The notes under the pieces are model-generated. The model was not told where the DNA came from. It was given only the letters and a program-made list of their open reading frames with translations, and did not search any database. From NCBI RefSeq assembly GCF_003054175.1, contig NZ_QBKN01000011.1, forward strand, positions 1-64,000: a stretch of DNA of 64,000 nucleotides. The letters run 5' to 3'. The position numbers were made by a program, and so were the translations under genes. This document shows, in pieces, positions 34,067 to 43,776 of the stretch (within the stretch, counting starts at the first letter, position 1; every line of letters begins with the position of its first letter). The DNA comes from Allosediminivita pacifica. GTDB taxonomy: Bacteria > Pseudomonadota > Alphaproteobacteria > Rhodobacterales > Rhodobacteraceae.

Positions 34067-35100
34067 CCGCCCTCGTAAATCCGGCGGTAGCGGGATCCGA
34101 GCGAGGTCAGGATCTCGTACCCGATGGTGCCGGCCCAGTCGGCGACGGTGTCGACGCTCTGGTGGATGCCGAGTAGCTCGACCTGGTCCACGGGGCCCTC
34201 GATCTGGGTGACGTCCACGCCGATGAGGTCCATGGAGATGCGCCCGACGATGCGGCAGCGCGTCTCGCCGACCCAGACGTGGGCCTTGGGGGCCATGATG
34301 CGGTGCACGCCGTCGGCGTAGCCGGCCGCGATGGTGGCGATGCGGGCCGGGCTGCGCGCGACCCAGGTGTTGCCGTAGCCCACGGATTCGCCGGCAGCCA
34401 CTTCGCGTGTCTGGATGACGGGGATCTGCAGGTGGGCGACGGGCTTGGCATCGAGGAAGGGCAGGCCGCCGTAGACGCCGATGCCGGGGCGGGTCACGTC
34501 GAAGTGGTAGTCCGGCCCCATCAGCACGCCGCCGGTGGCCGAGAGCGAGCGGGGCACGTCGAGCCCGTCGGTCATCTCGCGGAAGGCGTTGAGCTGGTGG
34601 GCGTTCATCGGGTGGTCGGGCGTGTCGGCGCAGGCCAGGTGGCTCATGATGAGCGCCGGCTTCTGGCTGAGGGCGATGTCGCGCAGCGCGCTCCACTCGG
34701 CGGGCTCCATCCCGAGGCGGTTCATGCCTGTGTCGAGCTGGATGCCAAAGGGATGGCCGGGCAGGGCCTCCACGTGGCGGAGCATCTGGTCGATGTCGTT
34801 GACCATGGGGGTCAGCCGCGCGTCGCGGATCAGGGCGACGTCGCCGGCCATGTGGCCGTTGAAGACGCAGATCTCGGGGCCGGGGCCGAGAATGGTGCGC
34901 AGCGTGGCGCCCTCTTCGGCGGTGGCCACGAAGAAGCGGCGGGCGCCTTCCTCGGCGAGCGCCGGGGCGACCTTGTCCACGCCGAGCCCGTAGGCATCGG
35001 CCTTGACCACGGCGCCGGCCTCGGCACTGCTCTTGTCAGCCAGCGTGCGCCAGTTGGTGCGCAGCGCGTCGAGATCGATGGTAAGCGTCGGTTGAGCCAT
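34063..35100 (-). CDS. alr: Alanine racemase
   Basis: 345 residues. The PLP lysine is in [10 protein letters not shown] and the second catalytic tyrosine is in the [20 protein letters not shown] half. It interconverts L- and D-alanine for peptidoglycan. The start at 35100 gives [17 protein letters not shown], the normal beginning. It heads the minus-strand unit that continues into mlaE and mlaF. Confidence 0.94.
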   Translation of the reverse strand: MAQPTLTIDLDALRTNWRTLADKSSAEAGAVVKADAYGLGVDKVAPALAEEGARRFFVATAEEGATLRTILGPGPEICVFNGHMAGDVALIRDARLTPMVNDIDQMLRHVEALPGHPFGIQLDTGMNRLGMEPAEWSALRDIALSQKPALIMSHLACADTPDHPMNAHQLNAFREMTDGLDVPRSLSATGGVLMGPDYHFDVTRPGIGVYGGLPFLDAKPVAHLQIPVIQTREVAAGESVGYGNTWVARSPARIATIAAGYADGVHRIMAPKAHVWVGETRCRIVGRISMDLIGVDVTQIEGPVDQVELLGIHQSVDTVADWAGTIGYEILTSLGSRYRRIYEGG

Positions 35101-35226
35101 GCCATGCGTTTGGGGGGCACGCGCGACGGGGTCAAGTGGAAACCCGGGCCTCGGGCGGGGGTCGGCATTGTGCCGCGCCGGGCAGGACGCTAAGCGGGCA
35201 GGTGCGGTTGCGAGGAGGGCAGTCAG

Positions 35227-35985
35227 ATGGTGCGGCTTGAGTGGCAGATCTTCCTGCTGGCGGTGCAGTTCCTGACCCGTCTTCCGGTGCCGCGCGACCT
35301 GCCGTTCTCTGATGACCTGACGATCCGGGCGGTGAAATACTACCCGCTTGTGGGGGCGCTTGTGGGCGCCATCGGCGGCGTCGTGCTCTGGGCTGCGGCG
35401 CAGATCTGGCCGATGCCGGTGGCCGTGGTGCTGTCGCTGGCCGCGACGCTGCTGGCCACGGGGTGCTTTCACGAGGACGGGCTCGCTGATTGCGCCGACG
35501 GGCTGGGCGGCGGCAGCACCGGCGAGCGCGCGATGGAGATCATGCGCGATTCCCGTGTGGGCACCTATGGGGCGGCGGCGCTGATCGTGACGTTGGGGCT
35601 GAAGCTTGCGCTGCTGGGATCGCTGGCGCCCGGGGCCGCCGCGCTGCTGCTGATCGCGGGGCAGGGGCTGGGGCGCATGGCAGCGGTCCAGGTGATCCGC
35701 GGCACGCCCTATGCGCGGGCGCAGGGCGGCAAGTTCGCGGTGCCACGGGTGACGCCCGACGGCTACCTCGTGGCGACCCTGACGGCGCTGGTTCTGTGGC
35801 TGGTTCTGTGGCTCATGTTCGGCGTCGCCGCGATGGTCTGGGGCTTTGTTCTGAGCATGGTCGTGCTGCTCGTTTTCCGCGGCCTCTTCATGAAGCGCCT
35901 GGGTGGCTACACGGGCGATTGCCTGGGTGGCGCGGTGGTGCTGTGCGAGCTGGCAGTCATGCTGGGCGTCACCGCATGGGCCTGA
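35227..35985 (+). CDS. cobS: Adenosylcobinamide-GDP ribazoletransferase
   Basis: 252 residues, about seven membrane helices. [33 protein letters not shown] and [15 protein letters not shown] are CobS landmarks. It joins adenosylcobinamide-GDP to alpha-ribazole in the last steps of cobalamin assembly. No cobalamin riboswitch is evident in the 126 nt upstream. It overlaps the next gene by 10 nt. Confidence 0.95.
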   Translation: MVRLEWQIFLLAVQFLTRLPVPRDLPFSDDLTIRAVKYYPLVGALVGAIGGVVLWAAAQIWPMPVAVVLSLAATLLATGCFHEDGLADCADGLGGGSTGERAMEIMRDSRVGTYGAAALIVTLGLKLALLGSLAPGAAALLLIAGQGLGRMAAVQVIRGTPYARAQGGKFAVPRVTPDGYLVATLTALVLWLVLWLMFGVAAMVWGFVLSMVVLLVFRGLFMKRLGGYTGDCLGGAVVLCELAVMLGVTAWA

Positions 35986-36479
35986 TCCTGGCCCGCCATT
36001 TGAAACCGGAGGTTGAGTCGGGGATCTGCTACGGCATCACCGAAGTGCCCCTCAGCACGGGGTTCGAGAGTGAGGCAGAGGCGTTCATCTCGGGGCTTCC
36101 GGAAATTTCCGCGATTATTTCTTCACCGCTTGGCCGGTGCCGGCGGCTGGCGGAGCGGGTTTCCGCCGCGCGAATGCTGCAGGTGCAAATCGACCCGGAC
36201 TGGCGCGAGATCGACTTCGGCCGGTGGGAAGGGCGGCGCTGGGACGACATCCCGCGCGCCGAGATCGATGGGTGGGCGGCGGACCTGATGGGCTATGCGG
36301 GTCACGGCGGCGAAAGCGTGGCAACGCTGGCCCTGCGGGTTTCCCGGGCCATGGAAGCGGTGCCCGACGGCGCCCTGGTGGTGACCCATGCCGGGCCCAT
36401 CCGGGCGGCGCTTGCGCGCTCGGGCACGCCGGGGGCCTGGGAGGCAAAGGTCCCTTTTGGCGCACTTATCAGGCTCTGA
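35976..36479 (+). CDS. Histidine phosphatase family protein, likely alpha-ribazole phosphatase
   Basis: 167 residues of the phosphoglycerate-mutase superfamily. The catalytic His is in ILARHLKPE (RHG is changed to RHL) and the second His in [25 protein letters not shown] is typical of CobC-like enzymes. Overlap with cobS points to removal of phosphate from alpha-ribazole 5'-phosphate. The RHL variation is worth noting but the catalytic residues remain. Confidence 0.85.
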   Translation: MGLILARHLKPEVESGICYGITEVPLSTGFESEAEAFISGLPEISAIISSPLGRCRRLAERVSAARMLQVQIDPDWREIDFGRWEGRRWDDIPRAEIDGWAADLMGYAGHGGESVATLALRVSRAMEAVPDGALVVTHAGPIRAALARSGTPGAWEAKVPFGALIRL

Positions 36480-36511
36480 TCAACCTAGCAGAAATTTTGC
36501 ACACGCGGCAG

Positions 36512-36536
36512 GGAACGCCGCGGCGCGGCGGAAGTT
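36512..36536 (+). promoter_or_regulatory. Candidate EcfG-type promoter of the single-domain response regulator
   Basis: GGAAC (36512-36516), 16 nt, AGTT (36533-36536), 86 nt upstream of the ATG at 36622. It has the same -10 variant as the nepR and 3746 candidates. Confidence 0.45.
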
Positions 36537-36621
36537 TTTTGCGCATAACAGTGACTTGGGCGCACAACCAATGATATACCGTCTGCGTTGGGCCGACATC
36601 GTCCTGCCACAGGAGGCGCAC

Positions 36622-37014
36622 ATGATGCAGACCGATATCTCTGAAAATGCCGCGAGCCGCATCCTCATCATCGAGGACGAGACGCTGCTGAGCATCGAGC
36701 TGGAGATCCTTCTCGAGGAGATGGGCCACCAGGTGGTGGGCGTCGCGTCGCATGTGGAGCGCGCGCTTGAGCTGATCTCCCGCCATGGTCCCGAAACCGA
36801 TCTCGCGATCCTCGATGTGAAGCTGGGAACCAGTTCCGCGCGTCCCGTCGCGCAGCGCCTCGAGACGCTCGGCATCCCCTATCTGGTGCTGACCGGCGCC
36901 CGCGCGGTCGCCGAGAAGATCGTTGGCGACCGGGCGCCCCTGCTGTCGAAGCCTGTCGATTTCAACGTGCTTCGCAACACGCTGTCGCGGCTGGCCCCGC
37001 CGCAGGCGGCCTGA
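36622..37014 (+). CDS. Single-domain response regulator
   Basis: 130 residues forming only a receiver domain: acidic pair Glu18/Asp19, phosphoacceptor Asp65 (AILDVKLG), Thr91 and Lys110 (LLSKPVD). There is no output domain, so it would act by phosphotransfer or protein contact. Single-domain receivers feed into the PhyR pathway in some alphaproteobacteria; the EcfG-like promoter upstream makes such a link possible. The ATG at 36622 follows AGGAGG; a second ATG is at 36625. Confidence 0.88.
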   Translation: MMQTDISENAASRILIIEDETLLSIELEILLEEMGHQVVGVASHVERALELISRHGPETDLAILDVKLGTSSARPVAQRLETLGIPYLVLTGARAVAEKIVGDRAPLLSKPVDFNVLRNTLSRLAPPQAA

Positions 37015-37061
37015 TCCCCATACACGCGGAAGGCGATTGATGCGCGCAGGCCGCGGCGGGA

Positions 37062-38552
37062 TCAGAACCCGCCGCCGTCCTGCTGCCAGGGCTTCACGAG
37101 GTTGCCGAAGCGGGTGAAGCGGCCCTCGAAGCTGAGTTCCACCGTGCCGATGGGGCCGTGACGCTGCTTGCCGATGACGACCTCGGCCTTGCCGTGCAGC
37201 CGGTCCATGCGTTCCTGCCAGGCGGCCATTTCGTCGAGCTTGTCGTCCGAGGGCTTTTCGCGTTCGACGTAATACTCCTCGCGGTAGACGAACATCACCA
37301 CGTCGGCGTCCTGTTCGATCGAGCCGGATTCACGAAGGTCCGAGAGCTGAGGCCGCTTGTCGTCGCGGCTTTCGACCTGGCGCGAGAGCTGCGAGAGCGC
37401 GATGACGGGGATGTCGAGTTCCTTGGCGATGGCCTTGAGGCCCATGGTGATTTCGGAAATCTCGTTCACCCGGTTTTCCGACTTGCCGGTGCCGCGGACG
37501 AGCTGGAGATAGTCGACCATCAGCACGTCGAGCCCATGCGTCCGCTTGAGCCGCCGCGCGCGGGCGGCGAGCTGCGAGATGGGCAGGGCGGGCGTGTCGT
37601 CGATGTAGAGCGGGCAGGCCTCGAGGCTTTTCGCGGCATCGACGAAGCGGCGGAATTCCTCTTCGGTCATGTCGCCCTTGCGGATCTGCTCGGAGGGGAT
37701 CTCGGCGGCCTCGGAGAGGATGCGCGCGGCGAGCTGCTCGGCGCTCATCTCGAGGCTGTAGAAGCCCACGACGCCCCCCTCGATGGCGCCTTCGGTGCCG
37801 TCATGGCGCACGCCCTTCTTGTAGGCCTTGGCGATGTTGAAAGCGAGGTTGGTCGCGAGCGACGTTTTCCCCATGGAGGGGCGCCCGGCGAGGATCAGGA
37901 GGTCGGACTTGTGCAGGCCGCCGAGCTTGCGGTCCATGTCGATGAGGCCTGTGGAGACACCGGCAAGGCCGCCGTCGCGCTGGTAGGCGGCATTGGCCAC
38001 GTTGACCGCGTCGGTGACGGCCTTGAGGAAGGACTGGAAGCCGCTTTCGGCCTGGCCCTGCTCGGCGATCTTGTAGAGCTTCTGTTCGGCCTCGACGATC
38101 TGTTCGCGGGGCTCGTTGGCCACGTCGACCTTGGCGGCCTTGTCGGAGATCTCGCGGCCGAGGGCGATCAGGTCGCGCCGCACGGCAAGATCGTAGATCA
38201 TCTGGGCGTAGTCGCGGACCGCGAAGGAGGAGACGGCAGCGCCGGCGAGACGCACGAGGTAGGCGGGGCCGCCCAGTTCCTTGAGGCCCTCGTCATCGGC
38301 CAGGAAGGCCTTGAGGGTGACGGGAGAGGCGAGGTTGTTCTTGGCGATCCGGGCGGCGGCGGTTTCGAAGATGCGGGCGTGCACCGGGTCGTAGAAGTGC
38401 TGCGCACTGATGACCGAGGCGACGCGGTCGTAGACGTCGTTGTTGGTGAGGATCGCGCCCAGGAGCTGCTGCTCGGCCTCGATCGAATGGGGCATGGTGG
38501 CGGCCTGCTCGACCTCGACACCGGTCGGGTTGAATACGCTGTGATCGTTCAT
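37062..38552 (-). CDS. dnaB: Replicative DNA helicase DnaB
   Basis: 496 residues. The N-terminal primase-interacting domain begins MPHSIEAEQQLLGAIL, and the RecA-like core has Walker A GRPSMGKTSLA and DYLQLVRG with a late LRESGSIEQDADVV. It unwinds DNA at the replication fork. It is followed by the convergent response regulator and preceded by a 216-nt region containing DnaA-box-like sequences. Confidence 0.97.
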   Translation of the reverse strand: MNDHSVFNPTGVEVEQAATMPHSIEAEQQLLGAILTNNDVYDRVASVISAQHFYDPVHARIFETAAARIAKNNLASPVTLKAFLADDEGLKELGGPAYLVRLAGAAVSSFAVRDYAQMIYDLAVRRDLIALGREISDKAAKVDVANEPREQIVEAEQKLYKIAEQGQAESGFQSFLKAVTDAVNVANAAYQRDGGLAGVSTGLIDMDRKLGGLHKSDLLILAGRPSMGKTSLATNLAFNIAKAYKKGVRHDGTEGAIEGGVVGFYSLEMSAEQLAARILSEAAEIPSEQIRKGDMTEEEFRRFVDAAKSLEACPLYIDDTPALPISQLAARARRLKRTHGLDVLMVDYLQLVRGTGKSENRVNEISEITMGLKAIAKELDIPVIALSQLSRQVESRDDKRPQLSDLRESGSIEQDADVVMFVYREEYYVEREKPSDDKLDEMAAWQERMDRLHGKAEVVIGKQRHGPIGTVELSFEGRFTRFGNLVKPWQQDGGGF

Positions 38553-38768
38553 GCCTGCTGTCCTCTGCCCCCCGGATCTTGTGAGTCCGGCGTTCTAGTC
38601 CCTTAGCCCGCTTCCGACCATATGCTGATAGGTCGGTGGACGGGTTCTGTATAACCCTGTGGACAAGCCGCGCGCGCCTCAGATGAAGGGGCGCAGGCGG
38701 TGCCTGCCACTAGATGCTGCGCGATATCGCGATTCGAGGGAAGGTTTATCCCCAGACCTCTGCAAAAC
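38553..38768. promoter_or_regulatory. dnaB upstream region with DnaA-box-like sites
   Basis: TGTGGACAA (38658-38666; complement TTGTCCACA) and TTATCCCCA (38746-38754) each differ from TTATCCACA at one base. A GCGATATCGC palindrome lies between them. They could tie dnaB expression to DnaA, but two near matches in GC-rich DNA are weak evidence. Confidence 0.35.
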
Positions 38769-39437
38769 TCAGGCGCGGTTTTCCGCCTGCCAGGCGCGGG
38801 GGTCGCGCAGGAAGCTCTCGACCTCGCCGAGCACGCCGCGGTGCTTTTCGGGGGCCTGGGCCAGCACTTCCCACCACGTGCAGAGGTGGTGGAGGGCAAC
38901 GCCGTGATCGCCCAGCGTCTTTTCGGTTTCGGGGAAGATCCCGTAGTAGAAGATCACCGCCGTATGGCCGCAGGTGGCGCCGGTGTCGCGGATGGCGTCG
39001 ACGAAGCTGAGCTTGCTGCCGCCGTCGGTGGTCAGGTCCTCGACCAGCAGCACGCGCTGGCCTTCGGTCATGGCGCCCTCGATGCGGGCGTTGCGGCCGT
39101 AGCCCTTGGGCTTCTTGCGGACGTAGGTCATCGGCAGGCCCATGCGTTCGGCCACCAGCGCGGCGAAGGGGATGCCCGCGGTTTCACCGCCGGCGATGTT
39201 GTCGAAGGCCTCGAAGCCGGCATCGCGCATGACCTTGACCGTCAGGAAATCCATCAGCGTGGAGCGGATGCGCGGGAAGGAGATGAGCTTGCGGCAGTCG
39301 ATGTAGACCGGCGAGGGCAGGCCGGATGCCAGCGTGAAGGGCTTGTCTTCCATGAAGTTCACGGCCTCGATCTCCCACAGCATCCTGGCGGTCAGTCGGG
39401 CCATTTCTTCGGAGGTGGGATAGGACGAGGGGATCAT
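38769..39437 (-). CDS. pyrE: Orotate phosphoribosyltransferase
   Basis: 222 residues. [20 protein letters not shown] and the PRPP-binding [14 protein letters not shown] identify PyrE, which makes orotidine 5'-phosphate in pyrimidine synthesis. pyrC lies about 1 kb away on the same strand, separated by the oppositely transcribed zinc-finger membrane protein gene. Confidence 0.95.
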   Translation of the reverse strand: MIPSSYPTSEEMARLTARMLWEIEAVNFMEDKPFTLASGLPSPVYIDCRKLISFPRIRSTLMDFLTVKVMRDAGFEAFDNIAGGETAGIPFAALVAERMGLPMTYVRKKPKGYGRNARIEGAMTEGQRVLLVEDLTTDGGSKLSFVDAIRDTGATCGHTAVIFYYGIFPETEKTLGDHGVALHHLCTWWEVLAQAPEKHRGVLGEVESFLRDPRAWQAENRA

Positions 39438-39697
39438 GGGCGCACTCCTTGTTTGGGGCGCTTTAGCCCATGCGTCCGCAGGCGTGAAGAGCGCTCGCGT
39501 GGCGCGCGACGCCGATTTCGCGGAAGGCGTGTCGCGACGGCACGGATGCCGTTTTCAGGGTCGTGACGACCGGCATCGGGATCAGCGCGCGCCGGCAACA
39601 GGCGGGAACTGATTTTCCCGAATCGGGACCTGTGAGATCGTCTTCCGGTTTTTAGGGACAGATGCTTGTCGGTAGCGATTTGGAGAAGGAGGCGGCG

Positions 39698-40432
39698 ATG
39701 ACGTCCTGCCCGTATTGTCATGGCAGCGGAGAGGTCGAGGGGGACTATCCGCCCTGCGGCCGCTGCGGGGGCTCGGGGTTCATCGGCTCCGACACGGAGG
39801 ATCGCTGCACGAGCTGCGGCGGCACGGGGCATCTGCCGTCGCCCGAGTGGGTGCGCTGCCATTATTGCGCGGGGACGGGGCAGGACCCCTATGCGCCGGA
39901 CACGGTGCCGGCGCGCCGGCCGCGCGGGAGGGGGCGTGACAGGCGCAGGGGGACGAGACGGGAGCGGGTGCAGGAACTGCCGCCCGCCGGTGAGAGCGAG
40001 AGCTGGAAGTGGGCCACGCGGGCCGCGGCACTCATCACCGGCGGCTGGGTGCTGTTCCTGCTGTCGGAGCTTTACACCTTTGGGCCGGACCTTGAGTGGG
40101 TGCCCTTTGCCCTGGCCGTTCTTGGCGGACTGATCGGCGCGGTGCTCTGGCGGCTGGCGGCCAAGGTTCTGCTTTTCGGGGCAGTCCTGCTGCTGGTCTG
40201 GGGCTGGCTGGAGGCGAACGGCGACCTGGGTGAGTCCTGGCTGCCCTTCGCGCTTGGCTTCGGGGCGGCGATCGTGTCGCTCTATGCCTGGCGCGTTGCC
40301 GGGCTGGCCCTTCTGGGTGCCGCGGGGGTCGCGCTTGTGGTGGCGGTGCAGGACGGGCTCAGCCCGCAGGAGATCTCCGGCGAGCTGAGCGTGATTGTCG
40401 ATGCCTTCCTTGACCTCGCGGGCGGAAGCTAG
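39698..40432 (+). CDS. DnaJ-type zinc-finger domain joined to a membrane domain, unknown function
   Basis: 244 residues. The first 62 contain four CxxCxGxG repeats (CPYCHGSG, CGRCGGSG, CTSCGGTG, CHYCAGTG), the same number as the cysteine-rich domain of DnaJ, but there is no J domain. A basic linker (72-95) is followed by about five hydrophobic helices (108-217). It may bind unfolded proteins at the membrane or serve as a redox or RNA-binding tether; no function is known to me. ATG 39698 has AAGGAGG upstream. It lies between pyrE and pyrC on the opposite strand. Confidence 0.75.
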   Translation: MTSCPYCHGSGEVEGDYPPCGRCGGSGFIGSDTEDRCTSCGGTGHLPSPEWVRCHYCAGTGQDPYAPDTVPARRPRGRGRDRRRGTRRERVQELPPAGESESWKWATRAAALITGGWVLFLLSELYTFGPDLEWVPFALAVLGGLIGAVLWRLAAKVLLFGAVLLLVWGWLEANGDLGESWLPFALGFGAAIVSLYAWRVAGLALLGAAGVALVVAVQDGLSPQEISGELSVIVDAFLDLAGGS

Positions 40433-40442
40433 GGGCGGAGCC

Positions 40443-41477
40443 TCACGACACGTGCCAGTGCAGCGGCATCATCGGGTCGAAGACAGTTACGGGACCGTCG
40501 CCGGTCTCGATCCGTGCGGGGTAGTCGACGGGCGCGCCTTTTGTCAGCGTCACCATCTCCTCATTGGGGAGCAGGCCGTAGAAGGCCGGGCCGTTGAGCG
40601 AGGCGAAGGCCTCGAGCCGGTCGAGCGCGCCGTCCTGCTCGAAGACCTCGGCGAGGACGGAGAGCGTGTTGGTGGCGGTGAAGATGCCCGCGCAGCCGCA
40701 GGCCATTTCCTTGGCGGCGTCCAGGTGAGGGGCGCTGTCGGTGCCGAGGAAGAAGGTCGCGTCGCCGCTGGTCGCGGCGGTGCGCAGGGCGATGCGGTGT
40801 TCTTCGCGCTTGGCGACGGGCAGGCAGTAGTAGTGCGGCTTGATCCCGCCCACGAGGATGGCGTTGCGGTTGATGACGAGGTGATGGGTCGTGATCGTGG
40901 CGGCCAGCGTATCGCCACCGGCCAGCGCGTAGTCGACGCCCTGCTTGGTGGTGATGTGCTCCATCACGACCTTGAGCCCCGGCGTCGCGCGGCGCAGCGG
41001 ATCGAGCACGCGGTCGATGAAGGTGGCTTCACGGTCGAAGATGTCGATGTCGGCCTCGGTGACCTCCCCATGCACGCAGAGCGGGATGCCCGCCTCGGCC
41101 ATGGCCTCGAGTACGGGGCGCACCTTGTCGAAGTCGCGCACGCCCGAGGCCGAGTTGGTGGTGGCGCCGGCCGGGTAAAGCTTGACTGCCGTCACGAGGC
41201 CCTCGGCATGGGCTTTCACCACGTCGGCGGGGTCCGTGTCCTCGGTCAGGTAGAGCGTCATCAGGGGCGTGAAGCCGCTGCCCTCTGGCACGGCCGCCAT
41301 GATGCGGTCGCGGTAGGCGCGGGCCTCGGCGCCGGTGATGACCGGCGGCACGAGGTTGGGCATGATGATCGCGCGGCCGAAGTGGCGGGCGCTTTCGGGG
41401 GTCACGGCCTCCAGCATTGCGCCATCGCGCAGGTGCAGGTGCCAGTCGTCGGGGCGGCGAAGGGTCAGGCTGTCCAT
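40443..41477 (-). CDS. pyrC: Dihydroorotase
   Basis: 344 residues of the class II (E. coli PyrC-like) type. The metal-binding HLHLRDG is at the N-terminus, the carboxylated lysine is in [14 protein letters not shown], and [21 protein letters not shown] and LGTDSAPH supply other ligands. It closes carbamoyl aspartate to dihydroorotate. It ends 10 nt from the convergent zinc-finger protein gene. Confidence 0.96.
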   Translation of the reverse strand: MDSLTLRRPDDWHLHLRDGAMLEAVTPESARHFGRAIIMPNLVPPVITGAEARAYRDRIMAAVPEGSGFTPLMTLYLTEDTDPADVVKAHAEGLVTAVKLYPAGATTNSASGVRDFDKVRPVLEAMAEAGIPLCVHGEVTEADIDIFDREATFIDRVLDPLRRATPGLKVVMEHITTKQGVDYALAGGDTLAATITTHHLVINRNAILVGGIKPHYYCLPVAKREEHRIALRTAATSGDATFFLGTDSAPHLDAAKEMACGCAGIFTATNTLSVLAEVFEQDGALDRLEAFASLNGPAFYGLLPNEEMVTLTKGAPVDYPARIETGDGPVTVFDPMMPLHWHVS

Positions 41478-41519
41478 GCCGATGCCGTTAGCATGCGGGC
41501 GCGGGGCGCGCCAGCGCGC

Positions 41520-42497
41520 TCAGCCGGTGCCGAGGCGCGGGGGCTGGTCGCGGTCCCGGTCTGCCCTTTCGCGGGCGGACTCGGCTTTGTGAGTGGCGAG
41601 AATCTGGTCGAGCCTGCGGCGGAAGCGCTGCACGTCCTGCCGGGCGAGGACGTATTCGCAGAGCTGGCGCGACAGGGCGGTGCGGTCCCGGCTGTCGAGG
41701 AAGGCGAGCAGCTCGCGCAGGTAGGCGAGGTGGTCGCGGCGGGCCCTGAGGGCCGAGGCGAAGGTCGCGGTGTCGAGACGGTCGTCGGCCACGGCCACGA
41801 GAAGCGGCGCCCAGAGATCGAGTTCCAACAGGTCGTTCATGAGGGTGCCGCCGAAATGGGGCAGCTGGTGACGGGCCACGTTCGGGCCATGGAAAAGCGC
41901 GGCATGCATGGCGTCGTACCGCTGGTAGGGATCGTAGAGCAGCGCGGCGTGCAGGGCGGCGCGGACCATGTCGGGTGCGAAGCCGTAGCGCGTGGTGAAG
42001 TCGCGGCGCCGGTCGGAGAGGAAGCGATCGTCCCAGCCGGCGATGCGCGGGTCGAGCGTGGCCTGCGGCTGGATCAGGAACAGCCGCGCGCCCGGGGCTG
42101 CCACCGAGAAGGTCGCGGCGGCATAGCCGCAGGGGCCGGCGCCCTGAAAGATCACGCGGTCGTACTGGTCGAAGAAGCCCTCGTCCGTGAGCTGGTCGAG
42201 GAAGGTGTAGACCTCCGGGGCGCGAAACCAGGTGTCGCCGTGACTGAGCATCGACAGGCAGGACCAGCCTTCGCGGCCGACCATGTCAAAGCCGAGCGGG
42301 GTGCGGGTGGTCGAGAGCGCCTCGACCGCGGACATGGATTCGAAACTGACGAGAAGGGTATCGCCCTCCTCGATCAGGATGGCCGCGTGCCCGTGGCCGA
42401 GGGGACGGGCGAAGCCGCGTTGCTGGCCGAGCTTGCGCAGCGCCGCGAGCCATTCGCCGCGGGGGCGGTCGGAGAGATCGGGGGGAAAGGCCGTCAT
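41520..42497 (-). CDS. Conserved protein of unknown function
   Basis: 325 residues with no signal peptide or membrane helix. A central strand-turn (YDRVIFQGAGPCGYAAATFS) resembles an alpha/beta-hydrolase elbow in shape but lacks a clear nucleophile motif. Related proteins in Rhodobacteraceae have been labelled phosphoadenosine phosphosulfate reductase, which the sequence does not support: no CC/CxxC or PAPS motif is seen. Start 42497 has GGAGG 10 nt upstream. Confidence 0.6.
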   Translation of the reverse strand: MTAFPPDLSDRPRGEWLAALRKLGQQRGFARPLGHGHAAILIEEGDTLLVSFESMSAVEALSTTRTPLGFDMVGREGWSCLSMLSHGDTWFRAPEVYTFLDQLTDEGFFDQYDRVIFQGAGPCGYAAATFSVAAPGARLFLIQPQATLDPRIAGWDDRFLSDRRRDFTTRYGFAPDMVRAALHAALLYDPYQRYDAMHAALFHGPNVARHQLPHFGGTLMNDLLELDLWAPLLVAVADDRLDTATFASALRARRDHLAYLRELLAFLDSRDRTALSRQLCEYVLARQDVQRFRRRLDQILATHKAESARERADRDRDQPPRLGTG

Positions 42498-42807
42498 TCT
42501 GTCGATGCCTCCGGGTCGGTCTCGCGGGGTTGCCCCGTTTCCGGACCTGGGGCCGGGAGGCACGGTCAGTATCTTTCGTCGGGTTCTTCGGTGATCCTTT
42601 GCGGATCATTGGTATGAATGCGCGAGTTCCATGTTTTAGCGTGCAGGTCGGACTTGCGAAGCGCCATTTTGTGTCGCTTTGTCCCCGTGTCGGGCAGCGA
42701 CGGGCTGCGCCGAGGGCGGGTTCAGCCGGCGGTTGCGCGCCCTGGTGGGGACGGTTCGCGGTTCCTGCGCCAGCGTGATATGGACGGTGCAAACGGAGGT
42801 TTCGGGC
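42498..42807. other. Gene-free divergent interval
   Basis: 310 nt between the divergent unknown gene (41520-42497) and the xdhC-like gene. It should hold promoters for both. I see no RNA gene or clear operator in it. Confidence 0.45.
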
Positions 42808-43776
42808 ATGGATGATTTCGACAACATCCCAGAGCAGGCCCTGGCCTGGCACGAGGACGGGTCCGGTGCGGTGCTGGCGACGGTCATGCAGACATGGGGC
42901 TCGGCGCCGCGGCGCGTTGGGGCGCAGCTTGCGGTCTCGGGCGATGGCGAGATCGCGGGGTCGGTCTCGGGCGGTTGCGTCGAGGGGGCGGTAATCGTCG
43001 AGGCGCTTGAGGCGCTCGAGGACGGCGGCGCGCGGGAGCTGGAGTTCGGCGTGAGCGACGACGACGCCTTTGCGGTGGGGCTGGCCTGCGGCGGGACGAT
43101 CCGCGTTTTGGTGGAGCCGGTGGGCGGATCGATGCCCGGGGCCCTGCTTCGGGAGCTGTGCGAGGCGCGGGCGGCGCGACGGTCGGTGGCCTATGTGGCG
43201 GATCTCGAAAGCGGCGCGCGGCGGGTGGAGACCGAGGGACACGGGGACCGGTTCCGCATGGACCGCTCGGGCTTCGAGGGGGAAAGCCGCACCTTCGTGG
43301 CGGTGCACAATCCGCCGCTGCGCCTGATCGTGGTGGGCGCGGTGCATATCGCGCAGGCGCTGGTGCCGATGGCGCGGGCGGCGGGGTATGACGCGCTAGT
43401 GGTCGATCCCCGCGAGACCTTTGCCACGCCCGCGCGCTTTCCGGGCACTCGGCTGAGCCATGACTGGCCGGACGAGGCGGTGGCCGCCGAGGCGCCGGAC
43501 TTGCGCACGGCACTGGTTCTGCTGACGCATGATCCAAAGCTCGACGACCCGGCGCTGCACCGGGCGCTGGCCTCGGAGTGTTTCTACATCGGGGCGCTGG
43601 GGTCGACCCGGACCCACGCCAAGCGCGTGGCGCGGCTGGAGGAGGCGGGCTTTGCCCCGCACGAGATCGGGCGCATTCACGCGCCGGTTGGGCTCGACAT
43701 CGGGGCGGCGGCCCCGGCCGAGATCGCCGTGTCGGTCATCGCCCAGATGACGCGCGTGCTGAGGCGCGGCTCTTGA
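42808..43776 (+). CDS. XdhC family protein (molybdenum cofactor insertion)
   Basis: 322 residues. The N-terminal XdhC_CoxI part has TWGSAPRRVGAQLAVSGDGE and SGGCVEGAVI, and the C-terminal Rossmann-type XdhC_C part has GAVHIAQALVPMARAAGYD and GALGSTRTHAKRV. XdhC proteins bind and sulfurate Mo cofactor and deliver it to xanthine dehydrogenase-type enzymes. No such enzyme is encoded in this window. It is coupled to the following molybdopterin-binding gene by overlapping start and stop. Confidence 0.88.
   Translation: MDDFDNIPEQALAWHEDGSGAVLATVMQTWGSAPRRVGAQLAVSGDGEIAGSVSGGCVEGAVIVEALEALEDGGARELEFGVSDDDAFAVGLACGGTIRVLVEPVGGSMPGALLRELCEARAARRSVAYVADLESGARRVETEGHGDRFRMDRSGFEGESRTFVAVHNPPLRLIVVGAVHIAQALVPMARAAGYDALVVDPRETFATPARFPGTRLSHDWPDEAVAAEAPDLRTALVLLTHDPKLDDPALHRALASECFYIGALGSTRTHAKRVARLEEAGFAPHEIGRIHAPVGLDIGAAAPAEIAVSVIAQMTRVLRRGS

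Noticed and set aside
41520-42497. Phosphoadenosine phosphosulfate reductase annotation
   Set aside because: None of the PAPS/APS reductase cysteines or the catalytic ECG motif is present; the true CysH is at 50908-51723.
40395-42617. 740-residue frame opposite pyrC and the unknown gene
   Set aside because: Spans two well-formed genes on the other strand and has shadow-like composition.
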